From Bacteriovoracales bacterium (GTDB lineage: Bacteria > Bdellovibrionota > Bacteriovoracia > Bacteriovoracales > Bacteriovoracaceae), in assembly GCA_030149295.1 (NCBI GenBank), contig JASBRV010000031.1, positions 1-49,661 of the forward strand: DNA of 49,661 bases, given 5' to 3'. Of the stretch, positions 16,406 to 25,597 are shown piece after piece. The notes below the pieces were generated by a model. That model did not search any database. It was not told where the DNA came from and saw only the letters and a list, made by a program, of their open reading frames with translations. The number at the start of each line of letters is the position of its first letter. Position 1 is the first letter of the stretch. A program made the translations under genes and the position numbers.

Positions 16406-17833
16406 ATGACCAAATTGATTGTCTTTTTTTCACTATTTATTTGGGGGGCTTCTACTCATGCGGGCCTAAAAAAAATTGCTCAGGATTTCTTAGAAAATAA
16501 TTCACAAGTGAAAGTGGCTGAGGCCGAAGTCTCTCTCGCGGAATTGGATCTTCGCTCCTTTGAACTAACAAGAAACACGAATCTTTCTTTGGAGTCGAAT
16601 TACTCAGACAGCCAGTCCGCGAACTTTTCTGCCTTTGCTGTTCGATTAACAGGTGGCGCCTTCGTTCAACCAATTGTTACCAGTAGTCATGCCCTTACTG
16701 TGGGCAAAGATTTTAACTGGGGAGGAAGTCTCAGTTTCTCAAATACTTATCAGTCGATAAAGATCCCTGGTCTAAGTGGGGTGACGGGTTTTGAGCAAGC
16801 CATTACTTATAATCAAAATCTAGGTGAAAACCTTTTTGGACGAACATTTTATCTTCAAAGGGACGAGTTTGCTTTTAATCTTGGTTTTACTAAGGCAGAT
16901 AGCGAAAATACTATTCAAAACTCCCTTCTAAACTTGGTTAATAATTACTACAACGCCGCTCTTAATAAGGCTTTGGTGAAACTTCAAAGTGAAGCCAAAC
17001 AAAGGGCGAAAAGAAGGCTTTCTCTAATCAAAAGAAGAGTGCGAGATGGGCTTCGAGAAAAAGTCGATCGCATTCAAGCTGAAATTTCTCTTTTTCAAGC
17101 TGAGGAAGCGGTGAAAACAGCTCAACAAAATTTTACATCGGCCTTAGAGTCTTTAAGCACTGCCGTTCATCGGGGGGTGCCTGCTGAGGAGGTCTTGAGT
17201 CTCAATGATGACGTCTTTAAAATGACCGATATTCCTTCTGGTGAAGCTGATCAAAATAAAAATGTCATGGCATTAAAGGAGTTGGTCAAATCGAGAGAGT
17301 TAAATTTAAGTCGAACAGAAAAAGCTCTTATTCCAGATATTAACCTATCACTCGCAGCAACCAATAATGATTTTAATGTGAATTCTAGTGATGCTATTTC
17401 AGGAGGTTTATTAGGAAAGCCAAACAGAGATTTAAGGGCTAGCCTCAATGTTTCGTGGGAACTAGGAAGTGAACCTGAAAAAGTGGAAAAAACAAGATCT
17501 CTCGTCAATTTAAAGACTTCAAAACTTCAACTAGAACGTTTACAAAAAAATGTTATTCAAACAGAGAAATCCATAAAAGATCAGATTAACTTATTGTCCG
17601 CAAACTTAAAGAGTTCTAAAAAACGTCTGCAGCTCGCTCGCAAGGCTTTAAAAGAATATAATAAGCTGTATGAGCGTGGGCGCGCTGACCTTGATCGTCT
17701 CATTCAAGCCGAAGAAACTCTAATTGATACGGAAATTAGTCATATTCAGTATCTTGCACAAAGAGAGCGTCTCATCCATAGTCTTGCCTTTCTCTATGGT
17801 GATCTTCGCGGCTTTTTGCTAGCGGCCAATTAG
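16406..17833 (+). CDS. TolC-family outer-membrane efflux protein
   Basis: 475 residues with a signal peptide ending STHAG. It has the two-fold repeat of long amphipathic helices and short strands of outer membrane efflux proteins: AEAEVSLAELDLRSFELT in the first half, YYNAALNKALVKLQSEAK, and ISLFQAEEAVKTAQQNFTSA before the second half with ALKEYNKLYERGRADLDRL. It forms the outer-membrane duct of a tripartite exporter and lies 11 nt before an RND pump gene. No membrane-fusion (adaptor) gene is present in this operon. Confidence 0.87.
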   Translation: MTKLIVFFSLFIWGASTHAGLKKIAQDFLENNSQVKVAEAEVSLAELDLRSFELTRNTNLSLESNYSDSQSANFSAFAVRLTGGAFVQPIVTSSHALTVGKDFNWGGSLSFSNTYQSIKIPGLSGVTGFEQAITYNQNLGENLFGRTFYLQRDEFAFNLGFTKADSENTIQNSLLNLVNNYYNAALNKALVKLQSEAKQRAKRRLSLIKRRVRDGLREKVDRIQAEISLFQAEEAVKTAQQNFTSALESLSTAVHRGVPAEEVLSLNDDVFKMTDIPSGEADQNKNVMALKELVKSRELNLSRTEKALIPDINLSLAATNNDFNVNSSDAISGGLLGKPNRDLRASLNVSWELGSEPEKVEKTRSLVNLKTSKLQLERLQKNVIQTEKSIKDQINLLSANLKSSKKRLQLARKALKEYNKLYERGRADLDRLIQAEETLIDTEISHIQYLAQRERLIHSLAFLYGDLRGFLLAAN

Positions 17834-17844
17834 GAAAGAGAAAA

Positions 17845-20800
17845 ATGAAAAAAATTATTGAATTTTTTCTTGAACGCTCTTTGTTGGTGAATCTCCTAAC
17901 CGTAATGATTTTAATTTTGGGAGCCATCTCCCTTTATGGATTACAAAAGGAAACATTTCCTGCCGTTGAATTTGATGTGATTTTGGTAAGAACCGGTTAT
18001 CCAGGCTCTTCATCAGAAGATGTGGAAAAGCTTGTCACAATTCCTCTAGAGCGTGAGATAAAAACCGTTGATGGGATTAAACAACTCAATGCTCTCTCTG
18101 CTGAAGGTTCTTCTATTATTTATCTTGAGGTTGAACCGGATGCAGAACTTGATAAGGTTTTAGAAGATACCAAAAATGCTATTGATGCTGTAGATGATCT
18201 TCCAGAAGATGCAACGGTTCCTATTGTAACCTCTCTTGATAATAAACAAAGAGGCATCCTCAAAGTAACTTTAACGGGAAGTGAGTATTCAGAGCTTAAG
18301 CGAGTTTCGAAAAAACTAAGGGATAGATTAGAGAGAGTACCGGGTATCGCTATCGTAAATCTGGATGGCTATCGTATTGATGAGATAAGAATAGAGCTTA
18401 ATCCGGAACTTATGAATCGCTATGAGGTTACTGTCGGTGAGGTTTATCAAGCGGTTCAGCAGAGAAACCTTAACCTTTCTGGTGGTAGTATTGAGTCGCC
18501 AGAGGGAGATATCATTATTCGAACATTAGCGGAATTTGAATCTCTTTCGGACATTGAGGATGTTGTTATTGTATCAAATAACACTGGTCGAAAAGTTTTG
18601 GTGAAGGATGTAGCCTCTGTAACAAGGGGACCAAAGGAGGATGGGATTTTACAGAGAAGTAACGGTGAACAGGCTATCTTCCTTGATGTTAAAGCGCGCG
18701 AGTCTGCCGATATCCTCGATACAACAGAGAAGCTAAAAAAAGAAACGGAAGACTTCTTCAAGGCAAACGAATTTCCCGGAGTTACCTTTAAATATACCGA
18801 TGACTTTTCTTATTATGTGAAAAGAAGACTTAATATCCTAAAAGATAATGGTCTTATGGGGATGGCCTTAGTGTTTATCACTCTTCTTCTTTTCTTAAAT
18901 GGAAGAACCTCTTTTATTACCTCAATGGGGGCACCGATTGCCTTTATGGTGGCTTTTCTTTTGATGGATATGATTGGGGTTAGTGTAAACCTCATTTCTA
19001 TGTTTGCTTTGATTCTGGTATTGGGCATGCTCGTGGATGATTCCATTATTGTTGCCGAATATTATTATCAACAGCTCGAAGCGGGATTACCTCCTCACGA
19101 AGCGGCACGAAAAGCGGCATGGAATACGATAAAACCGGTCACGGCAACTATCGCGACGACAATGGTTGCCTTTGGTTCTCTCTTTTTTATGGGGGGAATC
19201 ATGGGGAAGTTTCTATGGCCGGTTCCTGCAGTGGTCATCATTTGCTTACTTGCCTCTTTATTTGAGTGCTTTTTTATTCTCCCTTCTCACCTTGCAGACT
19301 TTTGTCGTTTGAGTGAAAAAGAAAAAGGCAGACGCTGGTATGATGGCCTAACAGATTGGTATGGAAAATTTCTGGCTAAATTTTTAAATCGCCCTTGGGC
19401 CATTTTAATCACTTTCTTCTTTCTTTTTTGTGGCTCTATGTTCATGGCGACGAAAATGGATTTTGAATTATTTCCTGGAGACGACGTTAGAACTGTTTTT
19501 CTCCAAATCAAAGGAAAAGTGGGTACGCCTTTAGAGGAAACTGATAAGGCAGTCATGAAGCTAGAAGAGATGATTCTTGGCGAGTTAAAGAAAGAAGAAC
19601 TTGATCAGATTAAAGCACAGGTGGGTGTATTAAGAGGAGATAATGGTAATAAGACGGGCAGCCATTATGGATCGGTCATTATTTATCTGACTCCTCCTGG
19701 CGAAAGAGAGCGCTCTACTGATGAACTTCTTAATGTGATGACTAACAAATCGGAAAAGCTCATTCCTGATTACGTTGTGACTACCACAAAAATTCAAGGT
19801 GGCCCACCCAAGGGAAAAGCAGTTGATATTCAGTTAACGAGCGATTCACTTTCAGAACTTCAAGAGGTAAGTAAGGTGGTCCACAAGGCCTTGGCGAAAG
19901 AGCCCGGTGTTCTTGCTCCTGAGATTGATTTCGAAGAAGGAAAAGAACAAGTTGTTATTGATGTCAATGATGCTGAAGCGAGGCGGCTAGGACTTACGAC
20001 TCAGCAAATTGCCTTTGAAATGAGAAGAATTCTCTCTGGTGATAGCGTGACAGAAATTAGAGAGTCTGAAGAAGATATTGAGATAAAACTTTTTTTCGAA
20101 GAAAAAGCGCGTTCACAGGTGGAGACCATAACGAAACTTTATATTTTGAATAATCAAGGAAGAAGAATTCCCCTTAGCCGAGTGATTGCTCTCAAGAAGC
20201 AACCAGGGGCTTTCATTATTAGAAGACTCAACCGAAAGAGAATTATTTCTGTAACTTCAGATTTAGATAAGAAAATTTCAACGCCTACTAAAGTTGCTCA
20301 AACCTTCGGCCCTAAACTTAAAGACCTTTTAAAGGATTATCCTGGGGTGAGCTATTACTTTGGTGGCGAAAATGAAGACACCAAGGAATCGATGCAGGGC
20401 TTGGCCAAGGCGATGATTATTGCGGTGAGTTTGATTTTTATTATTCTCGTGGTGATGTTTAATTCGCTCATGCATCCTGTAATTATCATGATGGCGATTC
20501 CTTTGGGACTTATAGGTGTCATTTGGACATTCTTTATTGCAGGTCAGGCCCTTGGTTTTATGGCCTTTATGGGCGTTGTTGCCCTTGCGGGGGTAGTGGT
20601 AAACGACTCCATCGTACTTGTTACTTTTATTAACGAAAAGCGAGAGGAGTACGGAGAAGAAAACTTGGGACGTGCAGTGCTTGAGGCATCTAAAGGGCGC
20701 TTTCGTGCAGTTATACTAACGACAGTGACAACTGTGGCTGGTCTTATCCCTATCGCTCACCCAACAGTTTCAAGAATCCTTTCTTTTGGAGTGAATACCG

Positions 20801-20994
20801 ACAGTGATCCTTTTATCCAGCCAATGGCCTTAAGTTTTGCTTGGGGGTTATTCTTTGCTTCATTGGTGACACTCTTTTTTATTCCTTGTAATTACCTAGT
20901 GTTTGAAAGAATAAAGGGATGGGTGAGTAAGAAATTTAAGCTTCAAGAGGAATTAACAGTCTCTCACACTGAGAGCACTGCTCAACACCAGTAG
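17845..20994 (+). CDS. RND-family efflux pump, AcrB-like permease
   Basis: 1049 residues, the full family length, with the first transmembrane helix at residues 12-30 and two groups of six helices. Motifs include FPAVEFDVI, PGSSSEDVEKLVTIPLE, the TM4 proton-relay acidic pair in LGMLVDDSIIVAEYYYQQ, and the TM10-region GVVALAGVVVNDSIVLV. It exports small molecules or lipids from the inner membrane or periplasm by proton exchange. It is co-transcribed with the TolC-like gene, but the usual adaptor gene is absent, so the adaptor must come from elsewhere or is not used. The last 59 bp overlap the convergent zinc-ribbon gene. Confidence 0.92.
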   Translation: MKKIIEFFLERSLLVNLLTVMILILGAISLYGLQKETFPAVEFDVILVRTGYPGSSSEDVEKLVTIPLEREIKTVDGIKQLNALSAEGSSIIYLEVEPDAELDKVLEDTKNAIDAVDDLPEDATVPIVTSLDNKQRGILKVTLTGSEYSELKRVSKKLRDRLERVPGIAIVNLDGYRIDEIRIELNPELMNRYEVTVGEVYQAVQQRNLNLSGGSIESPEGDIIIRTLAEFESLSDIEDVVIVSNNTGRKVLVKDVASVTRGPKEDGILQRSNGEQAIFLDVKARESADILDTTEKLKKETEDFFKANEFPGVTFKYTDDFSYYVKRRLNILKDNGLMGMALVFITLLLFLNGRTSFITSMGAPIAFMVAFLLMDMIGVSVNLISMFALILVLGMLVDDSIIVAEYYYQQLEAGLPPHEAARKAAWNTIKPVTATIATTMVAFGSLFFMGGIMGKFLWPVPAVVIICLLASLFECFFILPSHLADFCRLSEKEKGRRWYDGLTDWYGKFLAKFLNRPWAILITFFFLFCGSMFMATKMDFELFPGDDVRTVFLQIKGKVGTPLEETDKAVMKLEEMILGELKKEELDQIKAQVGVLRGDNGNKTGSHYGSVIIYLTPPGERERSTDELLNVMTNKSEKLIPDYVVTTTKIQGGPPKGKAVDIQLTSDSLSELQEVSKVVHKALAKEPGVLAPEIDFEEGKEQVVIDVNDAEARRLGLTTQQIAFEMRRILSGDSVTEIRESEEDIEIKLFFEEKARSQVETITKLYILNNQGRRIPLSRVIALKKQPGAFIIRRLNRKRIISVTSDLDKKISTPTKVAQTFGPKLKDLLKDYPGVSYYFGGENEDTKESMQGLAKAMIIAVSLIFIILVVMFNSLMHPVIIMMAIPLGLIGVIWTFFIAGQALGFMAFMGVVALAGVVVNDSIVLVTFINEKREEYGEENLGRAVLEASKGRFRAVILTTVTTVAGLIPIAHPTVSRILSFGVNTDSDPFIQPMALSFAWGLFFASLVTLFFIPCNYLVFERIKGWVSKKFKLQEELTVSHTESTAQHQ

Positions 20995-21667
20995 CAGTTT
21001 CAACTCTATTTGCTGTTAAAGAGTCTATTTGAAAGCGACACTTCTCACATGCACGATTGAGAATTCGCGCAAGGCTTGAGTTGAAACGATGCTTTTCTCT
21101 CGCTCGTGAAAAACCTTCCCATAGAGCATTGGGGATTTCACTCTTGAGAGCATCGATTCGCTTCTCGTATTTTTCAATGGCGTCACGTTCTTGTTTGGTT
21201 TCGTCAAGGATCTCAGCTTTGACTTCCTCAACTGTTTCAAGTGAGCCTTTAAGAAATTCTTGAGCTTCTGCGATTTTTTCTTCAAGCTCCTCACATTTTT
21301 CTAATAGGTCGAGTATCTCGTCTTGAATTTCTTCAATTTTTTCTGAGGAAAGTTTTTCTTCCTTTTCCAAGGCAGAGATCTCTTTTTCATTAGTGGCCAA
21401 AACTAATTGTTCACCTGCCTTTTGATATTTCTTTTCCCAATCGAAGAGTTCTTTTTCTTGATGGGCTGTGTCTTTTTTGTACTGCTCAAGTAAATCAGTC
21501 AGACTCTGTAATTCTTGGCTGCGTCGCTCCCTGAGAGCTAGAATGTCTTTGAGGCGCCCTTCCTCTTCTTTGATGGCATCAAGATGTTTCTTAATAAAAT
21601 TATCGAGTGATTGAATCTCTTTTAGATGGGAAAAGGCCTCGATGTTCATAGCTTCCACTCTCTGCAT
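20936..21667 (-). CDS. coiled-coil protein with C-terminal C4 zinc ribbon (DUF164-like)
   Basis: 243 residues. Residues 10-180 are a long, highly charged heptad coiled coil. The C-terminal 60 residues hold the zinc ribbon (CEKCRF and CSQCER) preceded by AREKHRFNSSLARI. This is the architecture of the DUF164/CdsZ/zf-RING_7 group, which includes type III secretion regulators and proteins of unknown role. Cytoplasmic. Its 3' end overlaps the RND gene on the opposite strand by 59 bp, and it is divergent from aroC. Confidence 0.78.
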   Translation of the reverse strand: MQRVEAMNIEAFSHLKEIQSLDNFIKKHLDAIKEEEGRLKDILALRERRSQELQSLTDLLEQYKKDTAHQEKELFDWEKKYQKAGEQLVLATNEKEISALEKEEKLSSEKIEEIQDEILDLLEKCEELEEKIAEAQEFLKGSLETVEEVKAEILDETKQERDAIEKYEKRIDALKSEIPNALWEGFSRAREKHRFNSSLARILNRACEKCRFQIDSLTANRVETATGVEQCSQCERLLIPLEA

Positions 21668-21717
21668 TTGATATTATAGAGGTCCCTCACATTAGCAGAA
21701 GAATTAGGAGTGAGTAA

Positions 21718-22707
21718 ATGCGCGGGAATTCCTTTGGAAAAATGATTTCGATTACTTCATTTGGCGAGTCCCATGGAGTAGGAATTGGTGTGGTCGTTGA
21801 TGGAGTCCCACCAGGACTAGACTTCTCTCTTGAGGATCTTGCAGCTGAATTAAAAAGAAGGGCTCCTGGGCAAGTTGCTGGAACCACAGCTAGAAAGGAG
21901 TCAGACCTTCCTGAAGTTTTATCAGGAGTTTTTGAAAATAAAACTTTGGGCACACCCATAGCTGTTTTAATAAGAAACACAAATCAAAGAAGTGGTGATT
22001 ACGATAAGTTAAAAGATAATTATCGACCTGGTCACGCAGATGAAACAACGATGAAAAAGTTTGGCATCAGAGATCATCGCGGTGGGGGGCGTTCCTCAGG
22101 GCGTGAAACGATTGCCAGAGTTATCGGTGGGTATTTCGCTTCACTTATTATTCCTAAAATAAAAGTGAAAGGTTTTATGACAAAGATGGGACCTTTTGAA
22201 GCTGAAGTTCCCGCCAATATAGACGAGGATTGTTCTCCTTATCACTTTCCCATTAAGGGAAAAGAAAAAGAAATTAGAGACTATCTCTTAAATCTTAAAA
22301 AAGAGGGAGAAAGTCGAGGAGGAAAGGCTACGATCATCGCTAGGGGAGTGCCGGCCGGATGGGGAGAACCAGCTTTTGATAAATTAAAAGCAGACCTAGC
22401 CAAGGGACTTTTATCGATTGGCGCAGTTGTCTCTTTTAGTTTTGGTTTAGGGGAGAAAATGGCTGACCTCGACGGAAGCGTTGTCTCTGAAAAGAGGGAA
22501 AATTTTGGGGGGATTGAAGGAGGCATCTCAAATGGAGATGATATTACTCTCAATGTGACCTTCAAACCAACGAGTACGGTAGGGGATAAAGCAAAAGAGG
22601 GAAGGCACGATCCCTGTATTATCCCGAGGGCCATCCCAGTGGTTGAGGCCATGGTTAAGCTTGTCTTAGCCGATCATTATTTAAGGCAAAATGCATATGA
22701 ATTCTAA
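21718..22707 (+). CDS. aroC: chorismate synthase
   Basis: 329 residues; converts EPSP to chorismate using reduced FMN, the last shikimate step. Family blocks: the N-terminal GKMISITSFGESHG, the catalytic-region NYRPGHADETT, and RDHRGGGRSSGRETIARV, then the C-terminal RHDPCIIPRAIPVVEAM. Length is slightly short of the usual 350-370. TTAGGAGTGA lies before the ATG. It overlaps aroB by 17 bp, so it is part of a tight aroC-aroB-aroA operon. Confidence 0.96.
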   Translation: MRGNSFGKMISITSFGESHGVGIGVVVDGVPPGLDFSLEDLAAELKRRAPGQVAGTTARKESDLPEVLSGVFENKTLGTPIAVLIRNTNQRSGDYDKLKDNYRPGHADETTMKKFGIRDHRGGGRSSGRETIARVIGGYFASLIIPKIKVKGFMTKMGPFEAEVPANIDEDCSPYHFPIKGKEKEIRDYLLNLKKEGESRGGKATIIARGVPAGWGEPAFDKLKADLAKGLLSIGAVVSFSFGLGEKMADLDGSVVSEKRENFGGIEGGISNGDDITLNVTFKPTSTVGDKAKEGRHDPCIIPRAIPVVEAMVKLVLADHYLRQNAYEF

Positions 22708-23737
22708 AATAAAAAAAGCGACCTTTGAGGAAATTGCTGAAGACTTAAACTCTCTTGATACGGACACAGTTTTAGTAGTAGTCGATAGTAGGGTATGGCA
22801 ACACTATGGTGAATCTTTTCAAAAAGAGCCTCTCAATTTGCTAAACTTAAAGAATAAAAAAGTTCACCTCTATAAAACGTTAGAAGGGGAAACAACCAAA
22901 ACCTTATTAGAGTTTGAAAAAGGTTTAGAATTTTTTTTAGAAAAAGGAATTCATCGCCAATGTCATCTGGTCGCCATCGGCGGTGGTGCAACCAGTGATT
23001 TTGCTGGATATCTCGCCTCCTCATTGCTCAGGGGAATTTCTTGGTCGGTCATCCCTACCACTCTACTTGCCATGGTTGATGCAAGTATTGGTGGTAAAAC
23101 GGGCCTTAATTCTAAGCATGGGAAGAACCTCATAGGCTCCTATCATATGCCAGTGAATGTTTGGATAAATGAAGCTTTTCTTGAAACTCTTCCGCCAGAG
23201 GAGTTGGCAAGTGGTCGTGGAGAAGTCATTAAATATGGATTTCTTTCCCAAGAAATAAGTGATTTATTTAAAAAAAAGGCGAAGCTTTCTCAAGTGATAG
23301 AAGCCTGTGCTCGAAAAAAAGAAGAGATTGTTGCTAAGGACTTTAGAGAAAGGGGTGAGAGAGTTTCTCTCAATCTTGGACATACTTTTGGTCATGCGCT
23401 TGAAAAAATCTATGATCTTCCCCATGGCACAAGTGTTTTCTGGGGGATGGCCTTAATTTTTAAATTATGGGGAAATAGTGATCACTTAGAGCTTTTAAGG
23501 GATTTTGAAAAAGGCATAGGCGCCGATTTTGGGAATCCTCCTTGGCTAAATAAAACTTTTCCAGTTGATAAAATCATCGAGTATGTAGAAAAAGACAAAA
23601 AGGTGAGAAATAACGGTATTGTCGATTTGGTGACAATCAAAGACGTTGGCACTTTTGAAAAGGTTCCTACTAGCATCGAAAAAGTCGAAGAAGTTTTGGA
23701 GAAAAATAAAGATGACCTCAGAACCTTCAACTTTTAA
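22691..23737 (+). CDS. aroB: 3-dehydroquinate synthase
   Basis: 348 residues; NAD-dependent cyclisation of DAHP to 3-dehydroquinate. Key motifs: LVAIGGGATSDFAGYLASS (NAD site), PTTLLAMVDASIGGKTGLN, SGRGEVIKYG, and the metal-binding His pair in LNLGHTFGHALE. The ATG at 22691 lies within the aroC 3' end (17-bp overlap), implying translational coupling. It overlaps the aroA start at 23712 by 26 bp. Confidence 0.96.
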   Translation: MHMNSKIKKATFEEIAEDLNSLDTDTVLVVVDSRVWQHYGESFQKEPLNLLNLKNKKVHLYKTLEGETTKTLLEFEKGLEFFLEKGIHRQCHLVAIGGGATSDFAGYLASSLLRGISWSVIPTTLLAMVDASIGGKTGLNSKHGKNLIGSYHMPVNVWINEAFLETLPPEELASGRGEVIKYGFLSQEISDLFKKKAKLSQVIEACARKKEEIVAKDFRERGERVSLNLGHTFGHALEKIYDLPHGTSVFWGMALIFKLWGNSDHLELLRDFEKGIGADFGNPPWLNKTFPVDKIIEYVEKDKKVRNNGIVDLVTIKDVGTFEKVPTSIEKVEEVLEKNKDDLRTFNF

Positions 23738-24962
23738 TACGGTTGTCTCACCGTTTCAAAAAGAAATTGATATTCCTTCATCTAAATCTTATGCCAATAG
23801 GTTGCTAATTTTAGCGGCCTTAAGTCCTAAACCCGTCCGAGTGATTAATCTTCCTCTCTCCACAGATGTTCTTACAATGATTGAGTGTCTTAAGAAAATT
23901 GGGCTTCATTGCGAGGAGGTTAATAATGAAGTCATTGTTCATAATCAATTTCCTGAGTGTGAATACGATGAATTGAAGATTGTGCTTCATACAGGTGATG
24001 GGGGAACAACCAATCGCTTTTTGATTCCACTTCTCTCTCTCGGAAAGAGAGAATATGAGGTGAGAGCGAAAGGCCATATGAGAAAGAGACCAATGAAAGA
24101 TTTGGTAGAGGCCTTAAGGGATTGTGGCGCTCAGGTAAAGTATAACCCCACTGAGAATGACAATGAAGCTTGGATTACTATTCAAGGTCCTATTTCTACC
24201 TCCGTAAAAGACTCACTGGAGATAGAGAGTTCACAGACTACCCAGTTTTTAACAGGCCTGGCATTGGCCTTTTCTAAAATCGGTATTAATGTCATACCGA
24301 AGAATCTTTCGGTCTCACTTCCTTATTGGAATTTAACCAAAGCCCTTTTGAAAAAGGCTGAAAGTGAACCTGACTTTTATGAAAACCCCGTTGATTTTAG
24401 TTCTCTTTCTTATCCGATAGCTCTTGCTGCCTTGATTGGAAAAGTGAAGGTCAAAAACTGCTTTGCCGTTGATTCAAACCAAGCGGATTCTCAGTTTCTC
24501 AAAATCCTAGAGGAAATGGGAGCGAGAGTTGAATTTACTAATGAAGGATTATTGGTCGAAAAAGGTGAGCTCCAAGGAATAGAGTTTAATGGGTCACAAT
24601 GTCCAGATGTTATTCCAACTCTGATCTTTGTTTGTAGTTTTGCGATGGGTAAGTCAAAGCTTACTCATCTTGAAGTTTTATCTCATAAAGAGTGTGATCG
24701 TTTTGAGGAAATGGTACGACTCCTCCAAACAGCAGGAATAGAACATACTGTAAATCGAAATGATTATAGCCTCGAGATCGTAGGTAAAGGATTGCCTGGA
24801 GAGATTGAGGAACTTAGCGGATTTGACTTCGATCCTGTTGCCGATCATCGCATGGTGATGGTGACATATCTTTATCAGAGAATTTTAGGCGGTGGGCACA
24901 TCCTTGATAATGCCCACCACGTGAAAAAATCTTTTGCTAATTTTTTTGAAGTTATGTCTTAG
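23712..24962 (+). CDS. aroA: 3-phosphoshikimate 1-carboxyvinyltransferase (EPSP synthase)
   Basis: 416 residues from the ATG at 23712. An in-frame ATG at 23646 also exists, but the family begins at about PSKSYANRLLI, and the upstream 22 residues overlap aroB with no homology. TGGAGA lies upstream of 23712. Active-site residues: Lys-Ser and Arg in SKSYANR, the GDGGTTNRF loop (in place of NAGTAMR), ESSQTTQFLTGLALA, PDVIPTL (catalytic Asp) and HKECDRFEEM. It adds PEP to shikimate-3-phosphate. The T-T-N loop suggests a divergent, class II-like enzyme. The stop overlaps the convergent DUF1854 gene by 4 bp. Confidence 0.94.
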   Translation: MTSEPSTFNTVVSPFQKEIDIPSSKSYANRLLILAALSPKPVRVINLPLSTDVLTMIECLKKIGLHCEEVNNEVIVHNQFPECEYDELKIVLHTGDGGTTNRFLIPLLSLGKREYEVRAKGHMRKRPMKDLVEALRDCGAQVKYNPTENDNEAWITIQGPISTSVKDSLEIESSQTTQFLTGLALAFSKIGINVIPKNLSVSLPYWNLTKALLKKAESEPDFYENPVDFSSLSYPIALAALIGKVKVKNCFAVDSNQADSQFLKILEEMGARVEFTNEGLLVEKGELQGIEFNGSQCPDVIPTLIFVCSFAMGKSKLTHLEVLSHKECDRFEEMVRLLQTAGIEHTVNRNDYSLEIVGKGLPGEIEELSGFDFDPVADHRMVMVTYLYQRILGGGHILDNAHHVKKSFANFFEVMS

Positions 24963-25438
24963 CTAACATAGGGCGAGAGTTCTTTTTGGCTGTGACTATC
25001 TAGATTCTTCCAGTTGTCGATACGAAAAAGATCTCCTGCTAAATCCTCAATAAGGATAGTTCCATTGGCCAAGGGGACAGGCCAATCTTCAAGCTTCGTT
25101 TGAAAAACTCTTAGTCCTTGAGAGGTGTGCACCCGGAAACTTCGAAGCTCTACATCTTCATCAATTTTCTCAATTTTTTCAATATGGAGAACAAATTGAG
25201 AGAAGGCGAGCTCCTCTTCAATGAGAAGTCTGGATTCTTGATCCAAATCGTTTAAGTTTTCAATTAAGCAAACTTCATTGTCGTCCTTATCTCTCAAAGA
25301 GAGAAACTCCCCCGGATTTGACCATGGAAAGCATTGCTTTAAAAAAACTTCAACTTCTCTTTCTCCGTACTTGAGACAAAGAATTCCATTAGATTGACGC
25401 CAAAGTTTTAATGTTTCTATTTTTGTTTTTGTTAACAT
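24959..25438 (-). CDS. DUF1854 family protein
   Basis: 159 residues, cytoplasmic, beta-rich. It matches the DUF1854 pattern: an N-terminal basic segment, EFLSLRDKDDNEVCLIENLNDL, RLLIEEELAFSQF, FRVHTSQGLRVFQTKLEDW, and a terminal IEDLAGDLFRI with DSHSQKELS. In Betaproteobacteria this family lies next to an ABC transporter in cyanophycin loci and is named for that. Here the ABC transporter is upstream (25590), but no cyanophycin synthetase or cyanophycinase is visible. It is separated from that transporter by 151 bp holding two hairpins. Confidence 0.8.
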   Translation of the reverse strand: MLTKTKIETLKLWRQSNGILCLKYGEREVEVFLKQCFPWSNPGEFLSLRDKDDNEVCLIENLNDLDQESRLLIEEELAFSQFVLHIEKIEKIDEDVELRSFRVHTSQGLRVFQTKLEDWPVPLANGTILIEDLAGDLFRIDNWKNLDSHSQKELSPYVS

Positions 25439-25503
25439 TTTATTCTCCGTTTTTAATTAATTTGCCTTAGTTCGATCCTACTTCTCCCGCTCGGTCTAAG
25501 GTG

Positions 25504-25537
25504 GGGAGGATGCGCATCCATGGATGCGGACCCTCCC
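25504..25537. repeat. long hairpin around a 16-bp palindrome
   Basis: CGCATCCATGGATGCG (25513-25528) is a perfect 16-bp palindrome nested within an outer GGGAGG (25504-25509) / CCTCCC (25532-25537) stem. It lies between the ABC transporter and DUF1854 genes on the minus strand. There is no U run after it. It may stabilise or attenuate the downstream transcript, or be a short REP-like element; direct TTTGTACT repeats follow. Confidence 0.7.
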
Positions 25538-25567
25538 GTCTTTGTACTTTTTGTACTCTCGGGGACA

Positions 25568-25597
25568 CTTTATAGAAATCTATGGATTTCTATAAAG
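25568..25597 (-). repeat. hairpin spanning the ABC transporter stop codon
   Basis: CTTTATAGAAATC (25568-25580) and GATTTCTATAAAG (25585-25597) form a perfect 13-bp stem with a 4-nt loop, on the mRNA of the ABC transporter, whose TAG stop at 25592-25590 falls in the stem. It is AT-rich without a U run, so it is more likely a stability or attenuation element than a terminator. Confidence 0.7.

Noticed and set aside
23646-23711. Upstream ATG for aroA
   Set aside because: It adds 22 residues without family similarity, within aroB; ATG at 23712 fits the family start and has a ribosome binding site.
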